Below are positions 1 through 7,696 of a stretch of DNA of 64,000 bases, one piece after another. Numbering within the stretch: the stretch's first letter is position 1; every line of letters starts with the position of its first letter. Source of the DNA: Alphaproteobacteria bacterium (GTDB lineage Bacteria; Pseudomonadota; Alphaproteobacteria; DSM-16000; Inquilinaceae); contig JANQGH010000100.1 in the NCBI GenBank assembly GCA_028277405.1, positions 310,001 to 374,000 on the forward strand, written 5' to 3'. Both the position numbers and the translations under genes were made by a program. Below the pieces are notes generated by a model that had not been told where the DNA came from, did no database searches, and saw only the letters and a program-made list of their open reading frames with translations.

Positions 1-103
1 ACACGTCAGTCATCCGGGCGCTGTCATAGACGTTCATCTGACAGCCCCAGGTCTTGACGTACAGCTTCTTGGTCGGCGAAGCGTCTGGTCGCGGCAAGGT
101 CAC
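1..103 (-). CDS. miaB: MiaB, tRNA methylthiotransferase (5' fragment)
   Basis: Partial gene running off the left edge; only the first 34 codons are present. MiaB is a radical-SAM [4Fe-4S] enzyme that adds the methylthio group to i6A37 of tRNAs. The visible N-terminus reads KKLYVKTWGCQMNVYDSARM, the hallmark start of the MTTase domain, with the first cluster-binding Cys in TWGCQMN. I place the start at a GTG because an in-frame TAG lies two codons upstream and a TTGGAG Shine-Dalgarno sits just ahead. It follows plsC on the same strand, the usual alphaproteobacterial order. Confidence 0.9.
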   Translation of the reverse strand, partial: MTLPRPDASPTKKLYVKTWGCQMNVYDSARMTDV

Positions 104-208
104 CGGCTACTCCAAATTACGATGCGCGACCTGAAACCGCATTTGCGGCCAAAAATCAATCATATTCGGATCGCTCTCGGAAACGCCGCTGTGGATCAGG
201 CACCCTGA

Positions 209-1072
209 TCAGGCAATGGCCGGGCGGCCATCGGTGCCGGTTCCCGGCGATGTCGGGTTTGACCCTGAGGCCCCTGGCCGCGGCAAGGTTCGGCCGGCAT
301 TCGCCGCCGACAGGCCCTGGGAGATCTTCTGCCAGCAGGCATTCGCCAGCGCCTTGCGCGAACCGACGTCGCGCACGGTCATCGGCGCGTGGAACTGAAC
401 CTGGATGCGCAGCTTGCCGACCCCGGTCATCTCCCAGATATGGCCGGGCAATTCCATGTCGCCATACCAGGCATAGATGGGGCGCAGCCACCTGCCGATC
501 GGAATGCCGTCGAGATGGGTGCAGCTGATGGTCACCGGCTGGACCGTCAGCGGTTGGCCGTTGATCTCGATCGAGGCGACGGCGAACAGCGCGCTCTTGA
601 ACGGCAGGGTCCGGTTGCCGTCGCTGGAGGTGCCCTCCGGAAAAAGGATCAGATTGTCGCCGTCGCGCAAGCGGCCGATCATCGAGTCGGCTTGCTCCAC
701 CGACGAAGACCGTTTCGCCCGATTGACGAAAACCGTTCGCTGCAAACGGGCCAAGGTGCCGAAACCGGGCCAGGTGCCAACCTCGGTCTTGGCCACGAAG
801 CTGCCTTCGATCAGGCTGCCAAGAACCGGAATGTCCATGTAGGAGAGGTGATTGCAAACGAACAAAGTCGGCCGATCGCGGCTGATCTGCCCCCGCACCT
901 TGACATCCAGGCCAAGGATGCGCGTCGCAATCCGATGGTAGCTCTTGGGAATCTTGCGGACATAGGCCGACTTCGGCCGGAAACGGACGAGCACGGATTG
1001 CGGCACCATCAGCAACAACGTCCAAAGGACAAACAGAATCAGCCGGCGAATGGCCCGAAGCGGTGAGTGCAT
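209..1072 (-). CDS. 1-acyl-glycerol-3-phosphate / lyso-ornithine-lipid O-acyltransferase
   Basis: 287-residue PlsC-family acyltransferase transferring an acyl chain to a lysolipid at the inner membrane. A hydrophobic N-terminal helix (about residues 10-30) is followed by the catalytic NHLSYMD block (H75, D80) and the acceptor-binding FPEGT block (144-148). It lies 42 nt downstream of olsB on the same strand, as olsA does in rhizobial olsBA operons, so it may act as OlsA on lyso-ornithine lipid. The plsC-miaB order is also common for ordinary PlsC, and sequence alone does not separate the two. The C-terminal 30 residues are Gly/Pro-rich and probably unstructured. Confidence 0.85.
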   Translation of the reverse strand: MHSPLRAIRRLILFVLWTLLLMVPQSVLVRFRPKSAYVRKIPKSYHRIATRILGLDVKVRGQISRDRPTLFVCNHLSYMDIPVLGSLIEGSFVAKTEVGTWPGFGTLARLQRTVFVNRAKRSSSVEQADSMIGRLRDGDNLILFPEGTSSDGNRTLPFKSALFAVASIEINGQPLTVQPVTISCTHLDGIPIGRWLRPIYAWYGDMELPGHIWEMTGVGKLRIQVQFHAPMTVRDVGSRKALANACWQKISQGLSAANAGRTLPRPGASGSNPTSPGTGTDGRPAIA

Positions 1073-1114
1073 GTGTACGTGTCGATCAACGCGATCGGCG
1101 GTGCTGATCGCTTG

Positions 1115-1948
1115 TCAGGGCGATGTATGGACCAGAACGGGCCTGCGTTCCCGCCGCTCGTAATGGCGGAAGTATTTATCGGTGATCAGGTCGGTTTTGA
1201 CCACGATGCAAACATCCACCGTATTGAACTGCCGGTCGATCACCGCCCCGTCACCGACAAACCCGCCAAGACGAAGGTAGCCCTTCACCAACGGCGCCAA
1301 GGACGCAACCCCGTCCTTCGGCGTGAAGCTGTCGGGCTCCATCAGGTTCATGTCCGAATAGAGATCCGGCAGCGCCGTCGGGCGCAAGGCAGGGGGCGCC
1401 AGATGATAGTGATAGAGATAGGAAAGCGGCAGGGCGACCTCATCCGGGTCGGTGCCCGGCAGGCTGGCGCAGCCAAACATCAGTTCGACATCGTGCTGAA
1501 AGACGTAAGCCGCGATGCCGCGCCACAAAAGCTGCATGGTCTGGCCGGTGCGATAATCCGCGTCGACGCAGGATCGGCCCAGCTCCAGGATCTCGCCCCG
1601 ATAGGCCAGAACCCGCGAGATGTCGTATTCGGCGGAGGAGTAGAACCGACCCATCAACGCGGCGGCGTCTCGGCGGATCAGCCGGTACGTGCCGATAACG
1701 CCGTCCTCGCCGGCACCCTTCTGGTTGTCGATCACAAGCAGATGGTCGGCGACCTCGTCATAATCGTCGAAGTCGCGCCGCGAGTGGGCCATGGCCGGCG
1801 TGGGCTGGGCCTGGCGCTCGGTATAAAAGACGTCGTAGCGCAGTCGCTGTGCCGCAGCGATCTCCGACGGTGTCTCGGCCAGCCGAACCTCCAGGCTGCC
1901 CAGCCGCAAACACCAACCGTAATCGCTAACCGAGTACATTTCGGCCAT
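1115..1948 (-). CDS. olsB: L-ornithine N-alpha-acyltransferase OlsB
   Basis: 277-residue GNAT-fold acyltransferase of the OlsB/hemolysin-like family. OlsB attaches a 3-hydroxyacyl chain from acyl-ACP to the alpha-amino group of ornithine, the first step of ornithine-lipid synthesis. Family blocks seen are RYDVF (37-41), the acidic stretch DFDDYD (59-64), GTYRL (86-90) and ELGRSCVDADYR (122-133). The length is typical. It is the upstream partner of the acyltransferase at 209-1072, so the two probably make ornithine lipids together. The 241-nt gap upstream, to the mucR stop, holds a weak 5-bp hairpin at 2149-2161 and no other gene I can support. Confidence 0.85.
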   Translation of the reverse strand: MAEMYSVSDYGWCLRLGSLEVRLAETPSEIAAAQRLRYDVFYTERQAQPTPAMAHSRRDFDDYDEVADHLLVIDNQKGAGEDGVIGTYRLIRRDAAALMGRFYSSAEYDISRVLAYRGEILELGRSCVDADYRTGQTMQLLWRGIAAYVFQHDVELMFGCASLPGTDPDEVALPLSYLYHYHLAPPALRPTALPDLYSDMNLMEPDSFTPKDGVASLAPLVKGYLRLGGFVGDGAVIDRQFNTVDVCIVVKTDLITDKYFRHYERRERRPVLVHTSP

Positions 1949-2189
1949 CTGTCGGGTCCCTGCGTTCCCTCATCATCGTACCGGCGACGGGTCTTGGTGC
2001 CGTTCGCCGATCCGACCGCCTGCCAGCACGGTCGTCTCAATCCACCAAAACCGCCCCCCAAGCGTCGAGCGAATGAGTGGTTCGCAGGCCCATTATGTCA
2101 GACGGAGTCCGCCTGCGCCACCGCAAGCGGTTCGCCGAATGACTCTGTCAGCCCTAGGCTGTTGATTTGGAACGTCTTCTTAGCGACTT

Positions 2190-2606
2190 TTAGCCCGACG
2201 AACGGCGCCCGCGCGTGCCCAGGCCAATCTGCTTGGCCAACCGGCTGCGCTGTTTGGCATAGTTTGGCGCCACCATCGGATAGTCCGCCGCCAGGCCCCA
2301 GCGTTCGCGATAGTCTTCCGGGCTCATGTCATAAGCGGTCTTCAGGTGCCGCTTGAGCATCTTGAGCTTCTTTCCGTCCTCAAGGCAGACGATGTAGTCG
2401 GGGGTCACCGATTTCTTGATCGGAACGGCCGGCGTGGGCCGGTCCTGTGCCGGATCAGGCTCGCGCCCAACGGTCGACAGCGTCTTATAGACATTGTCGA
2501 TTAGTTGAGGCAGTTCGGACATTGCGACATTATTGTGGCCAACATGGGCCGCCACAATTTCCGCGGTTAGCGACAGCAACTCGGTGGGATCGACTTCGTT
2601 ATTCAT
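2190..2606 (-). CDS. mucR: MucR/Ros-family transcriptional regulator
   Basis: 138-residue member of the Ros/MucR family, alphaproteobacterial H-NS-like regulators that bind AT-rich DNA and control exopolysaccharide, motility and cell-cycle genes. The N-terminal half (1-60) is the oligomerisation region. The DNA-binding part carries CLEDGKKLKMLKRHL, then YDMSPEDYRERWGL and DYPMVAPNYA. Compared with Ros, the second Cys ligand is Asp and the last His is missing (KTAYDM where Ros has a His), so the site has at most Cys, Asp and His. Some family members fold without zinc. The AT-rich DNA just upstream suggests autoregulation. Confidence 0.93.
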   Translation of the reverse strand: MNNEVDPTELLSLTAEIVAAHVGHNNVAMSELPQLIDNVYKTLSTVGREPDPAQDRPTPAVPIKKSVTPDYIVCLEDGKKLKMLKRHLKTAYDMSPEDYRERWGLAADYPMVAPNYAKQRSRLAKQIGLGTRGRRSSG

Positions 2607-2802
2607 GTTCAGCGGTCCGTACAGTATCAGTTAGGTTTCTATAATTGACGACTAGCCAATTGGCAATGGGGATATTAAGGTCACCCGTTGCTTTTCAAGG
2701 CTGTTTTCGAACTAAATTCCAATGAATTTGAGAATTCGATCGATATTTCAAAAAAACCCCATTTTGATTCTGGCTTTTTTATGGCAGCCAGTGCATCTCA
2801 AT
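2607..2802. promoter_or_regulatory. AT-rich upstream region of mucR, probable MucR-bound promoter
   Basis: About 200 nt between mucR and rimI is strikingly AT-rich for this window, with runs of A and T and several TA steps around 2640-2780. MucR-family proteins prefer such DNA and commonly repress their own gene, so this is a likely autoregulatory promoter. I cannot assign exact promoter boxes. No ORF in it looks coding. Confidence 0.45.
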
Positions 2803-2834
2803 AAGCATCGTATGCTTCGTAACTCATGAGTTAC
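2803..2834. other. Paired inverted repeats at the 3' end of rimI
   Basis: Two adjacent symmetric elements. AAGCAT-CGT-ATGCTT (2803-2817) is a 6-bp stem with a 3-nt loop. GTAACTCATGAGTTAC (2819-2834) is a perfect 16-bp palindrome overlapping the rimI stop codon. No T-tract follows on the minus strand, so a rho-independent terminator is uncertain; the palindrome could equally be a protein site. Confidence 0.4.
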
Positions 2835-3280
2835 ACGAGATCACGCCGCATCACGAGCGCATCTTCACACGTCTCGCCGGCCCGATAATAGCGCCGCCGC
2901 CGCCCTACCTGGGTGAAGCCTGCGCTGCCATAGACGCACTTCGCGGCCGTATTGGAGGCTGCGACCTCGAGATAAAGACGCGACAATCCGTTCGACGCGC
3001 ACTGCCCGATGATAGCTGTCAACAGCGCCCGTCCGACGCCCCGTCGCCGTTTGGCCGGCAGCACGCCGATGGCGAGGATCTCCGCCTCGTCCGCAGCTTG
3101 GCGAATCAAGGCGAAGCCGGCCGGCTGATCGTCCAGCGTGGCAATCCAGCCCAAGCCCCCGGGGCCGCCGAGCAATCGCGCGATGGTCGCTTCCGACCAG
3201 GGCGGGGACAAGCACGCCGCGTGCAAGGCCGCGATCAGCGCGGCATAGTCAACGCCGGCCAACTGGACCTGAACCTTCAT
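2831..3280 (-). CDS. rimI: Ribosomal protein S18 alanine N-acetyltransferase RimI
   Basis: 149-residue GNAT acetyltransferase. RimI acetylates the N-terminal alanine of ribosomal protein S18. The acetyl-CoA pyrophosphate loop RRRGVGRA (78-85) follows the beta-strand EILAIGVLP, and the C-terminal NTAAKCVYGSAGF block is typical of RimI. It starts 6 nt after the tsaB stop, forming the conserved tsaB-rimI pair. Length fits the family. Confidence 0.88.
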   Translation of the reverse strand: MKVQVQLAGVDYAALIAALHAACLSPPWSEATIARLLGGPGGLGWIATLDDQPAGFALIRQAADEAEILAIGVLPAKRRRGVGRALLTAIIGQCASNGLSRLYLEVAASNTAAKCVYGSAGFTQVGRRRRYYRAGETCEDALVMRRDLV

Positions 3281-3286
3281 GTCCGG

Positions 3287-3952
3287 TCAACCGGCCGTCG
3301 GCGCCGGCAGCCTGGCGTCGGGCGGTCGCAGATAGGCTGGCGCCGGCGGATCGGCCGAGCCCTCGTCCGCGCGTTCCAGCGCCAGACGGCAGACCGCCAA
3401 CGGGTCGATCGGCCCGTCGGCTTCCACTGTGATCGATCTGTCGTCCAAGGCCGAGGCGATCGCCGGTGCGCCGTCACCGGCCAGAAGCGTTACATCGGCT
3501 TCCAGAAGTTGATCGATGATGGCGGGGATCGTGCGCCAGTCGGCTTGCCCTGAGGCGCCCTTGGCATCAAAAAGCTGGACAAACGGCTCGGCCCGGCGGC
3601 TGTCGATGATGATGGCGCGCCGCTCTTCAGGCTCAAGCGACCGGCACATGGTCGACACGGCGTCGAAACTCGAAACGCCGATGATCGGCGCGCCGGTTGC
3701 CAAGGCCAGGCCCCCGGCCGCCGCAAGTCCGACCCGCAGGCCGGTGAAGGCGCCGGGGCCGACCGTGACGCCGATCAATCCAAGCGCCGATGGCGTCAGG
3801 CCGCATTCCGCGAGCACCCGTTCGATCACCGGAACCAGATGCTCCGCGTGACCATGACGCATCGGCGCGCTGCTGATCCGCAAGGGGTGCCCGTCCTTTG
3901 TCAGGGCGACGGAACACGCGCCACCGCCGGTATCGATGCCGAGAACGATCAT
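3287..3952 (-). CDS. tsaB: tRNA t6A37 biosynthesis protein TsaB
   Basis: 221-residue TsaB (YeaZ), the scaffold partner of TsaD in the threonylcarbamoyl-AMP-dependent t6A modification of tRNA position 37. It has the ASKHA-type N-terminus MIVLGIDTGG and the diagnostic GPGAFTGLR block (65-73). The frame stays open a further 393 nt upstream, but the start chosen here is the ATG that begins the conserved first strand; the upstream part is low-complexity Arg-rich translation lying over the divergent dipeptidase gene. It is transcribed with rimI. Confidence 0.92.
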   Translation of the reverse strand: MIVLGIDTGGGACSVALTKDGHPLRISSAPMRHGHAEHLVPVIERVLAECGLTPSALGLIGVTVGPGAFTGLRVGLAAAGGLALATGAPIIGVSSFDAVSTMCRSLEPEERRAIIIDSRRAEPFVQLFDAKGASGQADWRTIPAIIDQLLEADVTLLAGDGAPAIASALDDRSITVEADGPIDPLAVCRLALERADEGSADPPAPAYLRPPDARLPAPTAG

Positions 3953-4036
3953 GGCCGGCCCTCGCCAACCGACAACCCGTCGGGCAGGATGTGGGCGCTT
4001 GACCGGGCGGCGACCTGTTGGGGGGTGTTTTTCTTC

Positions 4037-4618
4037 ATGACCGACACTGAGGTTTTGATCGCTGTCGAACCACCTTCGTTCGACGTCGTGTTGGATATTC
4101 GCTACGCGACCTCTGCCAATATCACCGGACGACCGATTTATGCCAGGCCGGCGGCGTATCTTCGCCGGCAAGCCGCCGATTGCCTGGCCTTGGCCATCGA
4201 CGAGGCGGCGCGGACCGGACATCGGTTGGTGCTGTTCGACGCCTTTCGCCCGCTGGAGGCTCAAGAACGGCTTTGGCAGGCCCTGCCGGACCCCCGCTTC
4301 GTCAGCGACCCAAGACCGCCCTATCGATCGGGAACCTTGACCCACCCGCGCGGTGTGGCCGTCGACCTCAGCCTCGTCGATTCAACGGGCGCTGAGTTGG
4401 ATATGGGAACGGGCTTCGATGAGATGGTCCTGCATTCCGCGCACGGTGCCGCCGGCCACGAGGACGTTGCGATCGCCAACCGGTCCCTACTGCGCCAGAT
4501 AATGGAAAGGGCGGGCTGGCAGGCGTACGCGCCTGAGTGGTGGCACTATCAACTGCCGGATTCCGATAGCTATGCGCCGCTATCGGACAGCGCGTTGAAG
4601 CAGCCGATGATGGCGTAA
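4037..4618 (+). CDS. D-alanyl-D-alanine dipeptidase (VanX/DdpX family)
   Basis: 193-residue zinc dipeptidase that hydrolyses D-Ala-D-Ala. The zinc ligands and base match VanX: HPRGVAVD gives H103 and D110, EWWH gives E167 and H170, and DAFRP gives the substrate-stabilising R71. No signal peptide is seen, so it is probably cytoplasmic, acting in peptidoglycan dipeptide turnover rather than vancomycin resistance, since no VanH or VanA partner is nearby. It is divergent from tsaB with an 84-nt shared promoter gap. The start is the ATG after a short T-rich stretch. Confidence 0.85.
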   Translation: MTDTEVLIAVEPPSFDVVLDIRYATSANITGRPIYARPAAYLRRQAADCLALAIDEAARTGHRLVLFDAFRPLEAQERLWQALPDPRFVSDPRPPYRSGTLTHPRGVAVDLSLVDSTGAELDMGTGFDEMVLHSAHGAAGHEDVAIANRSLLRQIMERAGWQAYAPEWWHYQLPDSDSYAPLSDSALKQPMMA

Positions 4619-4641
4619 GCGTCGCGCCCGTCGGCGGCGCC

Positions 4642-5196
4642 TCACATCATGGCGCGGACTTCGACCACCTCTGGGATGTAGTGGCGCAGCATGTTTTCGA
4701 TGCCCGCCTTCAACGTCATTGTTGAACTGGGGCAACCGGCGCAGGCGCCCTGCAGGTGCAGATAAACCACGCCGGCGTCGAAGCCCTCGAAAATAATGTC
4801 GCCGCCATCCTGGGCGACAGCCGGACGCACGCGCGTGTCGATCAGTTCCTTGATCTGCGACACGACCTCGTCGTCATCGTCCGATGCCGTTGACGCGGCC
4901 GTGCCGGCGGCTTCCGACATGATCGGCCGGCCGGCCGTGAAATGCTCCATGATCACGCCCAGGATCGACGGTTTCAGGAGATACCAGTCCTTATCGTCGT
5001 CCTTGGTGATGGTCAGAAAGTCGGCGCCGAAGAACACGCCCGTCACGCCGTCGATTTCGAACAGGCGCTGCGCCAGTGGCGAGACGCTCGCATCCTCCTC
5101 TGTTGGAAAATACGCGCTGCCGCTGCCCAAAACATCGCGCCCCGGCAGGAACTTCAGGGTTGCCGGGTTCGGGGTCTGCTCCGTCTGAATGAACAT
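4642..5196 (-). CDS. nfuA: NfuA/NifU-like iron-sulfur carrier
   Basis: 184-residue Fe-S carrier delivering clusters to apo-proteins. The N-terminal Nfu_N domain starts MFIQTEQTPNPATLKFLPG-like (residues 1-90). An acidic linker (about 105-112) leads to the C-terminal NifU domain with the cluster motif CAGC (C152, C155) followed by PSSTMTLKAGIE. The start is the ATG preceded by AAAAGGAG at about 5203. Its leader contains a GC-rich hairpin at 5215-5233. It converges with the dipeptidase gene, 23 nt apart. Confidence 0.93.
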   Translation of the reverse strand: MFIQTEQTPNPATLKFLPGRDVLGSGSAYFPTEEDASVSPLAQRLFEIDGVTGVFFGADFLTITKDDDKDWYLLKPSILGVIMEHFTAGRPIMSEAAGTAASTASDDDDEVVSQIKELIDTRVRPAVAQDGGDIIFEGFDAGVVYLHLQGACAGCPSSTMTLKAGIENMLRHYIPEVVEVRAMM

Positions 5197-5214
5197 GTCC
5201 GCTCCTTTTCGGTC

Positions 5215-5233
5215 GGGCCGCTGCGGCCGGCCC
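5215..5233 (-). other. GC-rich hairpin in the nfuA leader
   Basis: GGGCCG and CGGCCC arms with a 7-nt loop sit just before the nfuA Shine-Dalgarno, in the 135-nt gap after uspA. It could be the end of the upstream transcript or a structure in the nfuA leader. No U-tract is visible. Confidence 0.3.
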
Positions 5234-5331
5234 GCCACCATCCGCCATGGGCAGGCATCCATCTCCCCGACAAGTGGGCCGCGGCGATGCGCAGGTCAAG
5301 GGTGGTCAGCGGTGGTCAGGGTCGCCGGCGG

Positions 5332-5823
5332 TCAGGCCAGCTTGTCGATGTCCGCTTCCGCGAGCGATCCGGGCACCACGGTGACCGGGATGCGAAGCCG
5401 GCTGACGCCCTTGGTCATCAGGTATTGGATCAGCGGGCCGGGCCCTTCGGACTGGGTGCTGGCGCCAAGCACGAGGATCGAAATGTTCGGCTCCTCATCG
5501 ATCAGGGCCAGCAATTCCTCACGCACCTTGCCCTCGCGAAGATAGATGATCGGCACCGTACCGGCGGCTTCGTTGACCTCCGTCGCGATGCGGTCCATCA
5601 GCTGTTCGGCCTCTTCGCGCAGTTCGGCCCGCATGACCTCCTCAACGGCCATCCAATGCTGAAAGTCCGCCGGCTCGATGACATGCAGCAGCGCCACTCG
5701 GCCGCCGGTATGCTCGGCCCGTCGGCAGGCAAAGCGCAGCGCCGCGCGCCATTCATCCGTCTCGTCGACGACGACCAGGAAGACGCGCGTCCCGGCCTCA
5801 GCATGGGGGTGATGATCGGCCAT
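5332..5823 (-). CDS. Universal stress protein UspA family
   Basis: 163-residue single-domain Usp. The N-terminal strand VFLVVVDETDEW and the C-terminal SILVLGAST followed by GPLIQYL and PVTVVPG match the Usp fold, with a partial ATP-binding G-2x-G-type region. It starts 25 nt after the TIGR02186 gene, so it is the last gene of the tauE-TIGR02186-uspA operon. The frame is open further upstream, but the ATG chosen begins just ahead of the conserved first strand. Confidence 0.85.
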   Translation of the reverse strand: MADHHPHAEAGTRVFLVVVDETDEWRAALRFACRRAEHTGGRVALLHVIEPADFQHWMAVEEVMRAELREEAEQLMDRIATEVNEAAGTVPIIYLREGKVREELLALIDEEPNISILVLGASTQSEGPGPLIQYLMTKGVSRLRIPVTVVPGSLAEADIDKLA

Positions 5824-5848
5824 CACGGGTACTGTACACGATTCTCCG

Positions 5849-6634
5849 CTAGCGCGGCGACCGGAACAATATGCTGGCCAGCCAGCCGAAAAACACCGCG
5901 ACCGCGATCGCGACCAGGCCATAGGCGGCGGCGTATCGCCTGGAAAAATCGAAAACCTCGGCGCCCAGCCCGATCTTCGAGACCACCAAGGGGGTGGTCT
6001 GGGCCGTCACGATGTCGCCGTCGCGAAACAGGTAGACGCTGACGGTGAACTGACCGGTCGGGACATTCGCCGGAAACTCGACCGTGGCGCGGAACAGGGT
6101 GGGGCCGAGAAAGGTGACCACGCCAAGGTCGTCGATGTACAGATCGTCGTCCTGCATGTTTCGGATCAGCGCCTCGCGAAACATGGTGGTGACCTGCTCG
6201 GGATCCTCCGCCTCGCCGCCCGGCAACGTCATGCGCGGCAGATCGCCGCGCACCGGAAAACGGAGATAGTTCAGACCGATGCCGTGACGGGACAGCACGG
6301 ACGGCCGGGCAATCCGCTCAAGCGGCTGATTGGCCGCGACGCTGTAATAGGACGGCACCTGCTCGAACGTCACGGAGGCGGAGTTGATCCAGATCCCGGC
6401 GACCCTGTCCTTTTGACGCACGGTAACCGGTTCCGACGGGCCACGGACAATGATGGCAATGTCGCCTTCGCCCTCGATCGTGCCGAACAGGGTGACGGCG
6501 GTGCCGGTAAACTCCGTCGTAATCGCGATCAGGTGGTGGGACAGATCCGCCACGACGTCCTGGGCGGCCGCGCCGCGCGCGATCGATGCCCCGCCGATCA
6601 GCAACAGGCCGAGCATGGTTGCCACCCGACCCAT
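5849..6634 (-). CDS. TIGR02186 family membrane-anchored protein (TauE-associated)
   Basis: 261-residue exported protein with an N-terminal signal sequence (about 1-25, ending AAA-Q), a beta-rich periplasmic domain, and one C-terminal transmembrane helix (about 235-255) followed by a short RSPR tail. This matches TIGR02186, an uncharacterised alphaproteobacterial family found beside TauE/SafE permeases. Its ATG overlaps the tauE stop (TGATG), so the two are translationally coupled and probably work together. Molecular function is unknown. Confidence 0.8.
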   Translation of the reverse strand: MGRVATMLGLLLIGGASIARGAAAQDVVADLSHHLIAITTEFTGTAVTLFGTIEGEGDIAIIVRGPSEPVTVRQKDRVAGIWINSASVTFEQVPSYYSVAANQPLERIARPSVLSRHGIGLNYLRFPVRGDLPRMTLPGGEAEDPEQVTTMFREALIRNMQDDDLYIDDLGVVTFLGPTLFRATVEFPANVPTGQFTVSVYLFRDGDIVTAQTTPLVVSKIGLGAEVFDFSRRYAAAYGLVAIAVAVFFGWLASILFRSPR

Positions 6635-7566
6635 CAGCGCATCCCCGGGGTCTGCGCGACGGAGATCGAGAACGGCTCGTCGGGTGTGGCGACCAGATCC
6701 CACGCCAGCGCGACGCACACCACCATCACCATCGCCGCCAGCAGGGCCCGCGCCTGCTCGCCGCGCAGCACGCCGGCCGCCCGCGTACCCCATTGCGCCC
6801 CGATGACGCCGCCGACCAACAGCATCAGCGCCAGCACGACATCCACGGTATGATTCTGGGTGGCCTGCAGAAATGTCGCGATCGCCGTCGTGAAGATGAT
6901 CTGAAACAGCGAGGTGCCGGCGACCGCGATCGCCGGCATGCCGAGCAGATAGATCATGGCCGGGACGAGAAAGAAGCCCCCGCCGATACCCATGATGGCG
7001 ACGAGCAGTCCGCCGATGAAACCGATCCCGCAGGGCAACAGCGCGGAGATGTAAAGGCGTGACTTTGGAAACCGCATCTTCAGCGGCAGGCCATGCAGGA
7101 CGGTGTGCTTGTGCAGCTTGCGCCGCGCCGTCGGGCCGCCGCGTCGCCGGCGCTGCATGGCGCGCAGCGATTCGATCAGCATCAGCACCGCGATCAGGCC
7201 CAGGAACAGAACATAGCTGAGCGAAATCACCAGATCGATCTGGCCGATGCGCTGCAAGATGCCGAAGACATAGACGCCCAGTAAAGTGCCCAGCGTACTG
7301 CCGGACAGCATGACCAGACCCATCTTCACGTCGACATTACCGCGGCGCCAATGGGCCAGCACGCCGGAAACGCTGGCGGCGACGAGCTGATTGGCCTGCG
7401 TTCCCACGGCGACCGAGGGCGGCACGCCGATAAAGATCAACAGCGGGGTCATAAGAAATCCGCCGCCAACCCCGAACATGCCCGACAGGAACCCCACCGC
7501 GCCGCCCATTACGAGGATCAGCACGAGGTTCACCGACATTTCGGCGATGGGCAGATAGATTTGCAT
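6634..7566 (-). CDS. TauE/SafE family sulfite/anion exporter
   Basis: About 310-residue permease with two homologous halves. The first carries FGVGGGFLMTP and the second MGIGGGFFLVP, the glycine-rich repeats of the TauE/SafE family, separated by a cytoplasmic basic loop (RAMQRRRRGG). About eight hydrophobic segments are visible. Family members export sulfite, sulfoacetate or related sulfur anions; the substrate here is not evident. The ATG chosen has only a weak Shine-Dalgarno, and a GTG six bases upstream is possible. Confidence 0.85.
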   Translation of the reverse strand: MQIYLPIAEMSVNLVLILVMGGAVGFLSGMFGVGGGFLMTPLLIFIGVPPSVAVGTQANQLVAASVSGVLAHWRRGNVDVKMGLVMLSGSTLGTLLGVYVFGILQRIGQIDLVISLSYVLFLGLIAVLMLIESLRAMQRRRRGGPTARRKLHKHTVLHGLPLKMRFPKSRLYISALLPCGIGFIGGLLVAIMGIGGGFFLVPAMIYLLGMPAIAVAGTSLFQIIFTTAIATFLQATQNHTVDVVLALMLLVGGVIGAQWGTRAAGVLRGEQARALLAAMVMVVCVALAWDLVATPDEPFSISVAQTPGMR

Positions 7567-7696
7567 CGGCACTCGACCGATTCGCGGGTCAGAGGTTAAC
7601 TTATACCCCTCTCACCGCGAAAAGGTAGGCCAATCAACGCGTTGAGTGCGTCATTTTGGAAGTTTTTGTGCGCGAACACGGCGCCAGACGGTCTCG

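Noticed and set aside
4037..4618. Vancomycin-resistance cluster
   Set aside because: Only a VanX-like dipeptidase is present; no VanH, VanA or VanRS genes are near.
5296..5338. Short repeated GGTGGTCAG-like units before uspA's end
   Set aside because: Only about 9-nt imperfect copies; not distinct from GC-rich background.
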